A stretch of 64,000 nt of DNA, taken from Myoxocephalus aenaeus. Taxonomy: Eukaryota; Chordata; Actinopteri; Perciformes; Cottidae. Below, piece after piece: positions 35,601 through 48,932 of the stretch. The DNA lies in NCBI GenBank assembly GCA_038501785.1, contig JBAMJR010000031.1, positions 13,864,001 through 13,928,000 of the forward strand. Reading direction: 5' to 3'. The notes under the pieces are model-generated. The model saw only the letters and a list, made by a program, of their open reading frames with translations. It did no database searches and was not told the origin of the DNA. Numbering within the stretch: position 1 is the stretch's first letter; each line of letters opens with the position of its first letter. The translations under genes were made by a program, and so were the position numbers.

Positions 35601-38600
35601 ATGTTAACTGATGAAACAGAACTAGTTTTTAGCAGATTTAGAGGCCTGAGCGTTGAGAGAAATTCAAATTGAAAGTTTGTGTGGATGATTTGCCAAAAGC
35701 ACCATTTAACCAATCTATAAATCACACCACAAATTACACGGTGAAGTGAAAAACATCTGAGCGTTTGCTCTGGTGCCGTCAATACTGCCTGTCTGATGCC
35801 TTCCCTGTGACATCCTCTCTTCGCAACACCATTAACTGTTAGAGAAACTGAAGTCTGCTTCTGCTTTGTATTTCTCATCCCGAGAAACACCAAACAGTAG
35901 ACAAAATGCCTGCCTCGACCAGTCTAACAGTGAAGTAAATGAGCTTCTGCCATGATGAGACATCTGAAAGCCTCCGAATAACTAAAGCAACTGATGTTCA
36001 ACACATTTAAGAAGAGCAGCCATTCCTGACCACAGGGTTGAAACAAAGCTCTCGGCTTTAGTTCCTGTCCAGGATTCTCATTATGATGTTTGTCACAGTG
36101 TCTTTATCCCTTTGCAGACTCACGGGCGGTGGAGTTGGTCCGCATTGCTTTGCCTCCTCACACCAGCACATTGGATTTGAAATGAAATAATAACTGCAGG
36201 TTAAAGCTCTGTGTTCATGTCTATATTGGGTGAGCAGTGAGCAGGACTATTAGCCCTTTTAATGCAGCGATCAATCAATGACCTTTCAAGGGCCAAAGAG
36301 CAAAATGTTTGTGGCTAAGTCAGTTATCTGACCTCAGCGTATCTGTCTGTTACTTTCTGAATACCCGAATGACCCCTCTTTTACCAACCCCATTGCCAGA
36401 CAAGGGCTGGACGATTTTGCCAAATACATCCAACTTTTAACAAAATTCTTCCTTTCTACAACATCTATGTACGGTGTGATTAAGGTCAGGGAGAGATTGT
36501 GGTTGCTATAAATGAAGTATGTCTAGGGTTACGTTGAGGCGACTAGAACACTTGGAGCAAGGCAAAGGAAAGATTGTGGTGAAGGTAAATGCAAAAGTCG
36601 TTGGAGGTCTGTGGCTCCTCGTTGTGAACACACATCCATCTTGCCGACCGCCACACCTTTACGTTCTGCTTCGGTACACACTGTGGAGGACGCCGAGACT
36701 CCTGCACTGGCAATGAACGGTGCCATCAAACATAAATCGAGAGGTGCAGATTTTTCCAACATGGAAGTGATTCACACATTTTGGCTGATTGAACAATGGG
36801 AAAAAGGATGACAGTTTGACATTTTGGCTCACACTGGCACATTTACAGTGAAGTTGATCAATGTGCGGTGTCCCTGTGAATAAGGAAGTAAATAAGTAAA
36901 CAGACGGATTAAAAAAATAACGTGTCGCCTCTTGGCCTCATGAGTCTTTAACTTTAGGAGATGCTTTGTAATTTATATAGCGAAACAGTTCTCTGCATTA
37001 TATTAACTTGCAATATATGTTGTTCAAAAGCTGGCGAGGTTTAGCCAGTCCCGAGTTCGGTCGGGGTGTTTGAGGACATTTGTGTTCAGTGGAAACTTTC
37101 TTAATCCTCTTAATTGTTGGCAACGTTGTGCCTTTGCATTTGTTTTGAATCTTTGAGACTCGGCGACTGAATGTTAATTGAAGTTCACTTCACACTGACG
37201 GGGATCCTGTTGCTTTACCAGGGTTAAAGTTGCATGTTTGAGAAGAAAAATATGCTCATTTGTACCGTATGTGTTGCTTGATTGTTGGTTGTCTTAGTTG
37301 TGTTGATTCTCGTGTGCTGGGTGTGTGGTTGTCTGACTGTTTCTCATGTCTCAATTCAAACAAAGAAGAGTTGAATTCCACTCCTGGCTCCCTGACTGTC
37401 AAGATGGCAGCAAAGATGCCATGAATGGGGATTCATTATTCTCTTATGCAGCCTAACTTTAGTGGAATTTATATGAAATTATATCATATATCTTATTAAT
37501 CATCTATCAGATTATTTTCATCATATATAATACATATATCATTTAAATAGTTTATAGTAGTTTATCAGTGTGTTTTCTTGCTAGATTCACTGGTGGCACA
37601 CAGATAAAATAGACCAGGTGCAGAAACTATTGCAAAAACAGGGAGTGAACTTATAATTTATTTATTTTTCATTATGAATTCCTGCAAATGAGCAAATAAA
37701 CAATATCCAGTAGTTTGTGCAGTACGCCGTGGATAGATACACACATGCACATACACACACGAAATGGATAATAAAGTTACTGTTTTACTAGTTACTGCAT
37801 CAATTAATTAAAAATGTACTAAAGTTACTGAAGATGTGTCCAATTACTGATAGTTCACAAAAAATAGGTCACCACGTAAAAACCGGGCCACAGTTGGTGT
37901 ACTGTTGCCCCATTAACACCCTCTTTTATTTATTTGTATATATTTTAAATACATATAAAAAAAAGCCAAAACATTGAAGCAACACTTTAGAAAACTATAG
38001 AAATACGACCTATCAACATATTATATCGCTCGTGCTTTGTTCTGCAATGCAAACATTGCATTGCATTTCTCAGCAGAACGATAATTCCAACAAACATGTT
38101 CCATCCAACGTCCTGACCTCGGGAAATGTCGACTGTTGTGCAGGGATCAATTTGGATGCCATGACAAATATCGTACATCAAAATGCAAAGGGAGCAGCTA
38201 TATTGTGCCTCAACTCGACGGAAGCTCTTTATATTAAATCTGTCAGGCATAATTGGTTTCCTACCAGATGAAAAACATTAAAACTGCAGGGAAGACACTG
38301 TTCCCAGCTCACCACCATCTGTGCTCTGTGATTTGACACTGCACCAAGATTTAATGAATTATTAGGTCATTAAATTGAATGTGTTTACAGTCCAGGCTCC
38401 ATCTACCACCTTTACCTCGGTGTCTTTCCTATTTCAACTCCTGTTCTGCACCCTAATTCACCTGTGACACCCTGTTGGCATCCTGCCGGCTCCTTTCCCC
38501 TACACATTATAGAAACGGACGTCCATCCAGTAACTGCAGAGGAGCTATCAGCCAGAGGACAGCTGTGTTTCCCAGCTACAGCCGAAGCCTGGCAGAAGCC

Positions 38601-39199
38601 CCAAACCACACTTCAAACACTGTTCAGGTTGTAGAGACACAGCTCCCCTGCACCCTGCATACGTGCCGATGAGCCAAGCTTGAAGCCATGTTTCACTTCT
38701 GTCAATGACGGAGGTATTGTTTTCCGGTTATTTTACTTCTTATTTTGGCCGGTTGTACAGCAAGATATTTTCAAAAGGTTGCTCACAGATATTACAGAAA
38801 ATGTGGAGCGATATCCTGTGGCCCAAGGACCAGGTGACATGTTGGTGGTGATGTGGGAATTCTACCACGAGGCGGTCATTATAATACTCTCACGCATCCT
38901 GAGCCATAAAAAGAAATGGAACTCAGAGCCTGTCCCTTACAAAATATGTTTTTAATACATAGTTGTCCTAAATGTATACTGCAAATTTGCTTCCTGCCAC
39001 GAACAGCTGATCCACTGAATCCCGCATGTCGTTACTGCTTGAATGCTGTAGGCTCATTTGGGTATTTTTTGAAAAAAAAAATTGGTTATATTTGTTGAAA
39101 ACAAAAAAAAGTATGATAAATGAAATTTCTTGTTTTGTCTAAAATGATTTAAAACTTAGAAAACCACAAATCCTCACAATTGAGAAGCTTGAACCAGAA
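32627..39199. other. unassigned sequence, mostly repeat-poor
   Basis: Mostly unique-looking. The stretch 32920-33140 has clustered homeodomain-like words (CCCTTAATTACACTG, CAATCAATTATTGGG, GCATTAATTGATGTG) and could be conserved non-coding DNA. A GGA-rich purine tract is at 33735-33770. A fragment resembling the Tol2-like AAGTACATTTTCTCAAGTAC repeat lies at 34426-34500. CATA repeats are at 33972-33990. No gene was recognised. Confidence 0.4.
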
Positions 39200-39420
39200 C
39201 ATTGTTATCAATCAATTTTCTGTCTATTGCCAGGCGGCAACATCCAATTCTGAAAAGTAGGGCCATTGGGAAGTGTCTTAAACGTGCAATATCTCTAATG
39301 GCCATCAGGGGGCGACACCTCTGGTTGCTAAAAGAAGTCAGATTGTACTGATTTATTGCCTCAGTAAACATGGTAAACATGAGTTTATGGTCTCAATCGA
39401 TAGTTGCAAGTCTTCAAATT
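39200..39420 (-). repeat. dispersed teleost repeat fragment (same family as 1930-2150)
   Basis: Contains CCATCAGGGGGCGACACCTC, TGGTTGCTAAAAGAAGTCAG and TGGTCTCAATCGATAGTTGC, the complementary-strand wording of the common repeat also seen at 1930-2150. The boundaries are approximate. Confidence 0.5.
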
Positions 39421-40327
39421 AATAAATGTACTAATAATATCAGCACTGTTGTTGAGTGAAGAAACAATGATGTGCTTTTACAGAGCATCAAAAATAAGGT
39501 TTGGTTAAAATTCCAATGTCACATTTAATACCATTCACATTCGTATTTAGATTAAAATGTCCTAGATGAGAACCCCAAAACCCCTTTTATGTGATTTATG
39601 CTTTGGGATTTGTTCTCCCAGCATAATCTAAAACTGCAGCGCCTCTACTAAGTATAACAATAAATGCCCAAATCCTTTGTTTAATTAAGTGTCTGTGACT
39701 AAAGTTAAACTATAAACAGCACCACCTCAGAGTCTTTTATCTTACGCTTTCTTATCTGACTCAGGGAGGCAAGCAATTTGCGTCTTGTTTTCCCCCAAAA
39801 AACGCCTTTCTCCTTCTCCTTCATCCCACATTTCTACTTCTCAACCTTGATCACAGTCAACATGTTTTTCTCCAGCCGCAGAGGACGGCGGGGGAGCGCC
39901 GTACCTTTCACAAAAGGTAGCTAAATCACAAACGGCACGGTGACAACAGCATTCCCAAAGCATACGCTCCTTAGTACCTGGATGTGTTTCCAGTGTCACA
40001 GAGAGAAATAACATCCTGCTTTAGGCTTCTTGTTTTGTTTGAAGAATTGATGGCTGGCCCCACTTGATAGAGAAAATAGACAGGAAATGCAGCAATGGAA
40101 GGGCCAAAAAGGACCATGTGGTGGGTTTCTGTTTTCTGGTGGTGAAAAAAATAAAAGATTTCTTACCCATCTTTCTTCAGTTTGGCTTGTATGGACATGA
40201 TGCTGGCACCATGAAGGAGCAGATGCCTCTGATTAGCTGCCATTATTCCTCTGTGGCGTCAAGAGCATATTCCTTCTTCCTCCCTTGGGCGATCGGTCCA
40301 ACATTATCTTCTGCCAGTGACGCCCAT

Positions 40328-40330
<3 letters not shown>
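39421..40330. other. unassigned intergenic sequence
   Basis: No gene or recognised repeat. Confidence 0.5.

Positions 40331-40398
<68 letters not shown>
40331..40398. repeat. (TG)n microsatellite
   Basis: A pure TG run of about 68 bp. Confidence 0.98.
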
Positions 40399-40399
<1 letters not shown>

Positions 40400-41024
40400 C
40401 AGAGAGTGATAAACATGGAGATTAAAGACAAAATGGGACAATGAAATTGAGGCTGCATGACAGAGAAAGAGAGACAGGAGTCAGTGTGAGGAGACAGATG
40501 AGAGGTATGCTCCCACACTTCCTCTCTGTCCACTGGGACACAAATTCAGGTTGGATGACAACATCAGGCCGGTCGGGCAGACAGGATGCTCGCCAGACCG
40601 GTCCAGAAGATTAAAGCAGGACAGCCGGCTTTGATGCTGGCTCTGTGGCGACTGGAGTGGAGCGAGCGGGATGGAGAGCAGGATTGTTGTTCTGCCCGGT
40701 GCTCAAGCTTCTTCTTGCCTGGCTGCAGAAACGGCAGCTCTTCCTTGGTTTGGACACAAACCCAGCACTTATCTAACACTAATAAGAATATGGTGCCATA
40801 GACGAGCCAAACAAAAGCAACTGGCAGATGAAATCCTCTTGAAAAAAAAACCTGAATCTTCACTAAAGGCAGAGGTAAGAAGATTAAAAACTATATACAG
40901 TATATAGACGGTATAACTTTTTGAATGCACAGGACATTCAATATTCTTTCCATAAAACGCATTCTAACAGCAGTTAAATACACTGATGAGCAAAATAAAA
41001 TCCATTTAACTGTTAAGTGCCTGT
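40399..41024. other. unassigned intergenic sequence
   Basis: Overlapping frames on both strands at 40564-40907 have no recognisable domain. No repeat was recognised. Confidence 0.45.
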
Positions 41025-41110
41025 AGTTCAGGGGGTGGAGGACATTATTGGTCGGGTTGACGATTCAAGCACGTGCTTCAGTCGTGAAGCAAGACCGTGA
41101 CGTTTCATGT
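41025..41110 (+). repeat. degenerate tRNA-derived SINE head (weak)
   Basis: TGTAGTTCAGGGGGTGG resembles a tRNA box A (TAGCTCAGNGGGTAG), and GACGATTCAAGC about 25 bases on resembles a decayed box B. It is followed by GAAGCAAGACCGTGACG, like the GGGCAAGACACTG phrase of teleost SINEs. Confidence 0.35.
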
Positions 41111-41551
41111 CCAGATGTGAGGAAAACTGTAAGTTGCTGTAAACAAAAGCATTTACCAAATGAATGTTATCTGCAGAAATGGAAACACAAAGAATGTGTA
41201 CATAAATCTTATAGCAAAGCACGACTGTTACATGGATTGCTTTCAGGTCTCTCTGGTGTCAGCCTTTACATTGGTTTCTAATATCTTTAAATAAGTAATG
41301 CTGAAAATGTAATTTAGCTCCTGTATTTACTTGTTGCATTAAGTGCTTTGCTTGGTTGTATGAAAATCCCTAATATTGTATAATTATTGTGGGTTGGAGT
41401 CACTGTTGTTAAAAATAGTTTGGAGATTGCGTCGTCAACGTTGCTATTGTGTATACATGGTATATTTGACCAAAATCAAGCTTACAAAGTTTCTGACCAG
41501 CGAATGTTGTGTTTTGTGTCATTGATTAGATCGGTAGCTTGAGGTCACACC

Positions 41552-41599
41552 GCTAGCCAGCTACGCTAGCCAGCTACGCTAGCCAGCCAGCTACGCTAG
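41552..41599. repeat. GCTAGCCAGCTAC minisatellite
   Basis: Three to four units of a 13-bp motif, the last with an extra CCAG. Confidence 0.85.
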
Positions 41600-43618
41600 T
41601 ACTTCCATGTTCCACTTGAATATGTTGGACTTCAAGGACACACACAATGTGTTCTGGTGAGAAACACTGATTGTAAACGGACCCTCGGTTTACAAGAAAG
41701 TGTCACAAGGGCATGCATGAGAACATACTGTACATCTGCATTGCCTGTAAGAAGTGCTTGAGACAAATTAGAGAGACATGACATCTCATTTACACATTAT
41801 TACACTCGCATGGTGCTGACATATTTTTGAGATGTCTCCCTTGACTAACCCTCGGGGAAAACGTTTCACGAACATCTTTTATAAAACATAGGTGAGGGAT
41901 TTAACCGACATCATTATTATTTGTGCCATTATTTAATATGTCTGTTTACATCCTATTATTTGTACAACTGGTTTACATACATATTGATTTTGTTAGGATT
42001 AACACTAGACAGGAACTAATGTCCTATGTTTTGCTGGCACACATTTAGTCTTGGCAATCTCTGAAAAGAAGACAAAAGTTTCTGTATAGATTTAGGTTTA
42101 ATGTGATATCGAAGTGCTCGTTTTTAATGAAGATTTATGTTTTTCAAGAGGACTCATTTCCCTCTCGGTTGTGTGCAGCCTACAAGGTACGTTTATTTAT
42201 GTTTAATGTTTTCGTGTGTTGTGAACGCCAGCTCATTTTGTCTGTTGAAATGTATTTCTAACAGTTCGACGGTGGACTGACAACGGTGATGTTGACTGAG
42301 AAGCACGTTAAACGAATAAATACATCGGTAACAGAAGAACCACGGTGTCGTGTATTTCCTGGAGGGAGTGATATTCCCCATGTTTGGTCACAACATAATT
42401 TTTACTATGTTATTTATTTAGTGTGAAATGAGCTTCTTTAGAGGACAAAGATGAATACGACTTCTAAAATATCAGTGCCTGATAAATTCATACGCTGTCC
42501 CTGTCGGACTGCATGAGTCACCAGAAGTTATCTGCACTAGACACATTAATGGATGATGCTTTGAGGAGATAATTACACTGAAATGTGTCATGATCTAGTC
42601 ACGGTTTGGTGACAAAATCAACAATTATCTGTATCTGGACTGTATCTGGGTAAAGTCAGCAAAGACAGGAGAGAGAAAAAAAGACGGGAGACGCACTGTG
42701 ATCCAGTCAGCTGCCGTTTTTGCCGTAGCATGACTAGATCACCAGGAGATCATCGTATTGCTGGCAGAATGAATCACTCTTTCTTTGCTGCCAGTGTTTA
42801 TTTGTGTGCTCTGTCACTGTTGATGATCTTTCGGGGCATTCAAGTCTGAGAAAATTAAGGCCATCAACGCATATGTCACGCAGACTGGCTGATTGCAGAA
42901 TTCCCACATCGGGGAGCAAAGTCCATTATCATTAGTTATCCGCAGATATGTGCCGCTGAGAGTCAAGGATGATGGAGCGAGGGGGGATGGCAAGGAGGAA
43001 GTAGAGGGGAGACACAACAGAAGGAGAAAAGAGAGCTCAATAGTATCTGAGAGAAAAATGCACAGCAAGGGAAGAAAATAAGGAGTGAGGGGACGGTGAA
43101 GGGGGGAATGTGAGAACAAGAGGGAGCTATTGATTGTCGCCTCTGCACCTGCCATACTGCAAGAAAAAGCGGCAGGCGAAATCAAATGTCATCATTTGGG
43201 AAGAGACTGGCGGGTTCCCTGACTCATCTCGGCGCGAGGGCCACTCCGGCTGTCAGCCGCCATTACCTCCACCATTCGTCAGAATTCACCACTGCCCAAA
43301 GTGAGATTCATCTGAAGCAAGCGCATGCAAAAGAAATGATAGTGGAGAGGAACGGGCAAGCATCAATCACTTGGACACGGAGAAGGCGGCGACGCCAGAG
43401 TGCCTTTTTTAGCTATTTGAAGAGATAAATAAAGAGGTGTTCTTCTCATGCATGAGGGTGTTTGAATTGTGCCACAAATTACACATAATTTAAAAGATAC
43501 TTTTGTGGGTTAAGAAAGTTGTGTTTTGTTGTAAAACTGTTGTAAAACTGAAAATATGTAATTAGAAAGACTATGCAACCCAAAAGTTGCGTAAGTGACA
43601 CCTCTCGCTGAAGCTACG
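41600..43618. other. unassigned intergenic sequence
   Basis: Contains a purine-rich tract at 42965-43115 (GA-rich on the plus strand), which accounts for the Lys/Arg/Glu-rich and complementary Ser/Pro/Leu-rich open frames there. No gene was recognised. Confidence 0.45.
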
Positions 43619-43762
43619 ATGCCTGTGTGTTTTGTACCGGGCTGCGCTCACACCAACTGGTCTTGCTCGTTCTTTCGCTTTGCTTCTGATAACAAGAGTC
43701 GCTGGATAAAACACATCGGCAAAGAAAACGTTGATGTTGTGCATGGAACACAGCTAAGCTAA
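43619..43762 (+). pseudogene. THAP-type zinc finger N-terminal half, solo
   Basis: An open frame of 47 codons starts MPVCFVPGCAHTN and continues with SCSFFRFASDNKSRWIKHIG. It has the hallmarks of a THAP domain N-terminal half: an early C-x4-C pair (C4, C9), a Ser-Phe-Phe-Arg-Phe core and the invariant Trp followed by a basic helix (RWIKHIG). The second metal pair (C-x2-H) and the AVPTF end are absent because the frame stops at TAA 43760-43762. THAP fingers are zinc-dependent DNA-binding domains of P-element-type transposases and THAP regulators. This is either a first exon whose continuation was not found or a dead fragment. No transposon ends were identified. Confidence 0.6.
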
Positions 43763-45317
43763 CTAGCTTGCTAGAAAGCCATGTTGTTTTCTAGCTAGCT
43801 AGAAACACATGTTGTATTGTACGAGACGACAGATGTGGTTCACACAAAACTAAATGATACAAATATATGACAAACTGCAACTTTCTTGACATGCACAATT
43901 CTTTTTTTTTTATTGACAAACATCACATGTTCATTGCACAATTCAAGCGGGATCCCAAAAATATTGGGCTTTTCCCATTGAATACTGAACATCATTTTTC
44001 AGAAAGAAGTGTGACTATATAGTTATTTCCATTCATGCGGTAGACGCAGAAAGCACTGCTGCTGCAGGTCTCTCCAGTTCAATATTCCTCACGAAGACAG
44101 CCATCACTTTCAAGGAGCTCTACACGGCAACACTGGAAAGAAGAGAAAGGTGCCTCTTCGTTTCCAGAGCAAATGCAAATGTCTCCCTCTAATCTCTGCA
44201 GGAATGAAATGGTTTTCATACCGATCCTTGACCCCTTCTGGCCATCACGAGTGTTTGTTTCCACCTGCACTGCTTTTTCTCTGACAATACCACGCTGGAA
44301 GAGAAAGATAAGGTGTGGAAAGGTTGAGGCTATAAGACGGATCAAACATCCCCCCCTTTGTCTGCTTCACTTGATTTCAGTTTGGTATCCACTGGAAACA
44401 GGCGCCGGGGTTGTGATAATGCCATGTGCACGTTACTGATATCTTGAACAGACGTAGGTGCCGCGCTCTTCATCAGCACTAACTCGTTCTCAGTGGCTGA
44501 GCATGATAATTTATTCAAGAGAGAAAGGACGAATTCAAGGTTTGTCCAAACGCAAAGGATATGACGAAACATCTTTATCAACTCTTGAGTGAATCTGCGC
44601 TGTTGTGTAGGCAAACCTACCCACTCAGTGGCCTTCACAGCACTTAAGTGAGGCATTAACATTTCTTTAAGAGTAGTTTTCTGTGTTTGTAGTTGTTTGT
44701 TATTTTATTTTGTATTGACCTGTAGAAGTCATTACTTACTGTCACTGTCACGACAACTGTCAAGACATTTGTTGTGGCATTGCACATGATACAGTTTACA
44801 TGACGGCAGTGGAAGACAAAACAAAACGTCAAGCTTTTCAGTTTCTTGGCTGGCTGGCGATTGTCGATTTTGCCAGCTGAAATTGTCCGATTTAATAAGT
44901 TCACATATTGCTGTGTAGTTCTAGGAGGTAGAAAAGGTTCTCTTGAAAGGCACTGGAACAAAAGTGTCCACAAACATAAGTGAAGAAGAAAAAGAACCTC
45001 CGCCTATTTTGAGCTATTGCCCAAGGCTACGTTAGATTGCCACACTCCGATCAAACAGGTCAAACTAGGCAGTGCTGATTAAAAGATAAATCGATACTCT
45101 TGTCACTGCACGCTTATTTCTCACCTTGAATGTTTTCAGAAACATGTTTTATTGCGCTGTTAAACTGTAAAATGAGAACGTTTGTCACACGGCCCGCCAT
45201 GTTTGAGGTTCCGTCGAGTCTTTCCGTCAGATCTGGAGAAGCTCCAATATTACTCTTTAGATGCCCTGTGTCGGTGCCCAGTTAGGGATGGCGTGTTTAA
45301 GTTATAATACCCTAAAT
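43763..45317. other. unassigned intergenic sequence
   Basis: Begins with CTAGCTAGCTAG-like words (43760-43805). No gene or assigned repeat. The frames at 44079-44439 overlap on opposite strands and show no domain. Confidence 0.45.
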
Positions 45318-46320
45318 CAGTGATTCTCAACTGGTGGGCCACTGAAAACGGGTGGTCGCGGACCCGTTTTCAGTGGGTCACAGGCCTTTGCCTGAAAAAA
45401 AAAGCTACAAAAATAATTATATATATATATATATAAAATATTTTTTTATCCTGTGGTTTTATTTTGAAGGGACTTTTTTAGTGTCGTTTTTTTGCGGCTC
45501 TTGTTTCAACTTGTCTTGCACTTGTCCCTCCATGTTTTCAGCAGCGTGTGCCAGGTTGGGTCAAACCATCCTGATATGGGAGAGACTCTGGGTTTTTAGG
45601 ATAATTAAATTAAACAGGCTACTGAATATAACATTCACAACTAATGGCGCTGCCTGTATGACAGGAACAAACTGGGGTCGTGAGGAGAATTGAGTGCTGC
45701 TTAATTCTCTGTACAGCACAATGCTTTTCAGTATCCTACTGATGAGGTAATCACAAGAAAAGTAAATTTTGTATATATGAATCCTTTTGAATTTTTTTGA
45801 ATTTTGTTTAATTTATTTTGAATTTGTGGAAAAGATGCTCGTCAAGACAGTGACTTGTTCCACAGTAAAGTGTTTGCCATAGATTCAGTGAGTGTGTATT
45901 CTCAGTTAAAGTTAGGTCATTTGAGTCTTTTTGAAACTACTTCTTAGTTGTTGGACTTTTTTGTTTGTGCATGAAAACTGTTGAGTCTGTTTAAAAATGG
46001 CTGAAGATTCTGAATTGTTATCTATGTTGTAATACCTCGTGTCCTGAAGATGCAGTTTGGGGTTTTTAATCAAAATGCAGCTAATTAATTGTAAAAGGGA
46101 ATAGTTCCCTCTCTAGCATCGCCACCAGCTGCTCGTTTTGGTTTATCATTAAACTTGTTTTTGTGTTGGTGTACATATTCTCTACTATCTCAGGTTCAAA
46201 CTGCACCATCTTTTCATTCAATACATTTGAGAAGTTGAGAATAGTCCTCGATTTGGGTGGCGGCTTGTCATTCAGGGATGTGATGGTGGGTCCCGGAGCC
46301 AGACCAGTTGAGAACCACTG
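45318..46320. mobile_element. hAT (Charlie-like) MITE with intact ends
   Basis: Inverted repeats CAGTGATTCTCAACTGG and CCAGTTGAGAACCACTG match at 16 of 17 positions. The 8-bp target duplication CCCTAAAT is perfect at 45310-45317 and 46321-46328. A subterminal perfect 15-bp inverted repeat (45339-45353 with 45362-45376) surrounds GGTCGCGG. The CAGTGGTTCTCAA-type terminus is characteristic of hAT-Charlie elements. No recognisable transposase remains in its 1003 bp. The minus-strand frame 46081-46371 runs through the right end and into the flank, so it is not an element gene. Confidence 0.92.
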
Positions 46321-46328
46321 CCCTAAAT

Positions 46329-47499
46329 ATCCCTTGCCGAGCTGAGCAGCTGCATCTCTGACATTTGACACGTGACTTTTCTATAGATTTAGGCTTTAGA
46401 CAGCTTTGTTCTGATCATCTTTGAGACACGTGGCCTCTCACGAAATGTCTTCTCTGGATGACATTCTGGACAATGGAAAATTCTGATTATTTCTAATTAT
46501 GTGGCATTTTTAAACCCATTATTTTCAAATCCTTCATGTTGAAGATCAACTATCTCTCGACTGTACGTTTGTAAGAGCCACAGTGCAGCTGGAAGTGAGG
46601 GCAGCTGGCAGCTACAAGGAGTTCACTCTCATTAAAGCCTCCTTGACATCAGGGTGACGGGGTGCTGGAAATACTGCTGGTCAGCTTCCAGGTGATCTTT
46701 CAAGAACCCGTGTTTCCTACAAGGGTGTCACTTTAAGGTCATTTCATACAGCCAGAGGACAAGCAGAAGCAGCAGGCTCACTTACTGTTATTTAACCGGC
46801 ATCGAGGATATGCAGCACAAACTCTGCACGGACTCTTCGTTTCATCGCGTGTTTCACAACTCCTATAGACCCGTAGTCACAGGACGGGTAGAACATGTTC
46901 TTCGGCGGTGATATTAAAATGTTATTCTCCTCATTTGCAAGTAAAAGTCCCCTAAATCTTATCAGGATCCCAAGAGATGGGGATTCAAAAGCACTGCATT
47001 TAACGAAAGGCTTCTCACAGAACAAGATCATTGTTCTTCATTAATGCAACTGTCAAATCTGACCTTTAATCAAAGAGGGGGGAAAATAAATAATAGTTTA
47101 ATTCAGTCATATCTATAATGGGGATGAAAGAAGTTCTCAAACTTCATCAGCCAGTCTGATGACTTGAACGCGTCTCATTTCTTCGTCGTTCCCCATTCAA
47201 AACTGTTATAATATTGATTGGATTTTACGACCGATTTCCTTGATTTAGATTAACTTCTTGAATAATGTAAAGGGAAAGTTAATGCAATGAACCCACAACG
47301 ACGCAAGACCTTTAACGCTGATAAATACGCTGATTTACTGCGCTTTATTTATTTGTTTTGTTCAATAACTGTTGTTAATGGGGTTGTTATTTTATCACTG
47401 GCTGGATGTTGATTTGATGATTGACTCAACTGATGCTGAACCTTGAACACTAATCAAATTTGAAAGGGCTCTCTCAATTTTTGTTTTGTTTTACTGTTT
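46329..47499. other. unassigned intergenic sequence
   Basis: No gene or recognised repeat. Confidence 0.5.
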
Positions 47500-47745
47500 T
47501 CTAGCTTTATATTTTGTGATTACACTAGTCATGCATCTTCAGCATTATTTACACTATTATATTGTATATTTTAGTATTTATCATTTATATATTTATTTTT
47601 TCATATTCATTGTTCTAGTATAATGCACGTATTTTACATATTGATTTAATTATTGATCTGTTATATATTTCTATTCTAGATTGGGAGCAAGTGTAAAGTA
47701 ACCCAATTTCCCCCTGCTGATCTATAAAGTATGACTGGTCCTGAT
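47500..47745 (+). repeat. LINE 3' UTR/tail fragment
   Basis: A T-rich 3'-UTR-like stretch ends in TAACCCAATTTCCCCCTG then CTGATCTATAAAGTATGACT, close to the CAATTTCCCC-ATCAATAAAGTAT ending of teleost CR1/L2-type LINEs. It is related in layout to 17200-17455. Confidence 0.5.
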
Positions 47746-48932
47746 GTTTATTAATACTTTCCTTGCCGGAGAAAGGGAAGTTTGTCCTGAAGCTTGCCAC
47801 TGTATTTATATGTATTGGAATCGGGCCTATAGCTCACAGTCTGCATCTCAAGATCTCAACAAGAAAGTTAATGAGCTACATTTTATTGTAACCACAAGAC
47901 ATGTTGGATAAAATAAAAAAAGTGGTACAAACTGATGTGAAAATGAGGCATAAGTGATCCAGCATAGTATATTAGCATAACAACACTATACTGTGGGCTA
48001 TAGTTGTGTTCCACATACATTACCCTCTACATGTCTCCCTCACCACAGACGGGAGCTGTCAGTCAGAGGACTGGAGGGTGAAGGAGATCAAGAGGTCTGT
48101 GCCAGAGGTGACAGAGGTGACCGTGACATGTCAAGCGTATCCATGTTGAAATATGAATAGACATGCTGCATGCGCTTTGACTGTCTATGTAAAGTAGTTA
48201 TTCATTAAGAGGCTACACAAAAATATAAGCAAATTATGCTGCGTGTGAGTTTAGCATACTGATGTGATATTCCGTCCTCAAAACATCCTTTTCTCCCTAG
48301 TGTTCAAGGAGCTTCCATTGCCACACTTAGGATGAACGGGCATTACATCTTATGAGCCGCTCAAGGAAAAGGATTGGTAATGTAATAATAAAGTGGATTT
48401 GATCTAGGATCCTTACATCAAATACCACACTGGTTCCTACTGCCACAAACCAGTTAATGCACAGACATCATACATACAGTAGATGGTGAAAGCCAGCTCT
48501 AATCTTAATTTTAAAACCATACAAAAGCATAGCTTTTAAATATCTGCTTTTTCTTCAGAGTCAAAAATAATCCTGTTGATAGTTGTGTGGATGTAGTGTA
48601 GTTCAATCAGTATAATGGATGTTTACCAAGGTTTAAGTGAAGACACATTCATTAAAAACAGAAATAAGAAAAAGAAAAACAAGCTGCAATCATACATTTT
48701 GTGACAGTGAGGCGTAGAGTGCACCTTCAGCAATAACTGACTGATTATCAGCTCTTTATTAGTGTCGAGGCTGCAGCATAAAGCGGTGAATTGTCGATAC
48801 ACCTACTGGCTTTTAACTAATTGCTGTCATGTTTACAGAATACTTCTTCATCACTATTTAAGACGTGTCAGCCACTACTGGATTCATGCATGGATTCATG
48901 GTTGAATAAGCCGCAGCAAAAGTCCACTACTA
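47746..48932. other. unassigned intergenic sequence
   Basis: No gene or recognised repeat. Confidence 0.5.

Noticed and set aside
42814..43185. Ser/Leu/Pro-rich frames on the minus strand
   Set aside because: They translate a purine-rich tract; no domain and low complexity.
45352..46371. Open frames inside and across the hAT MITE (113 codons plus, 96 codons minus)
   Set aside because: The plus frame translates the terminal repeat and a TA tract; the minus frame crosses the element's right end into flanking DNA. Neither has a transposase motif.
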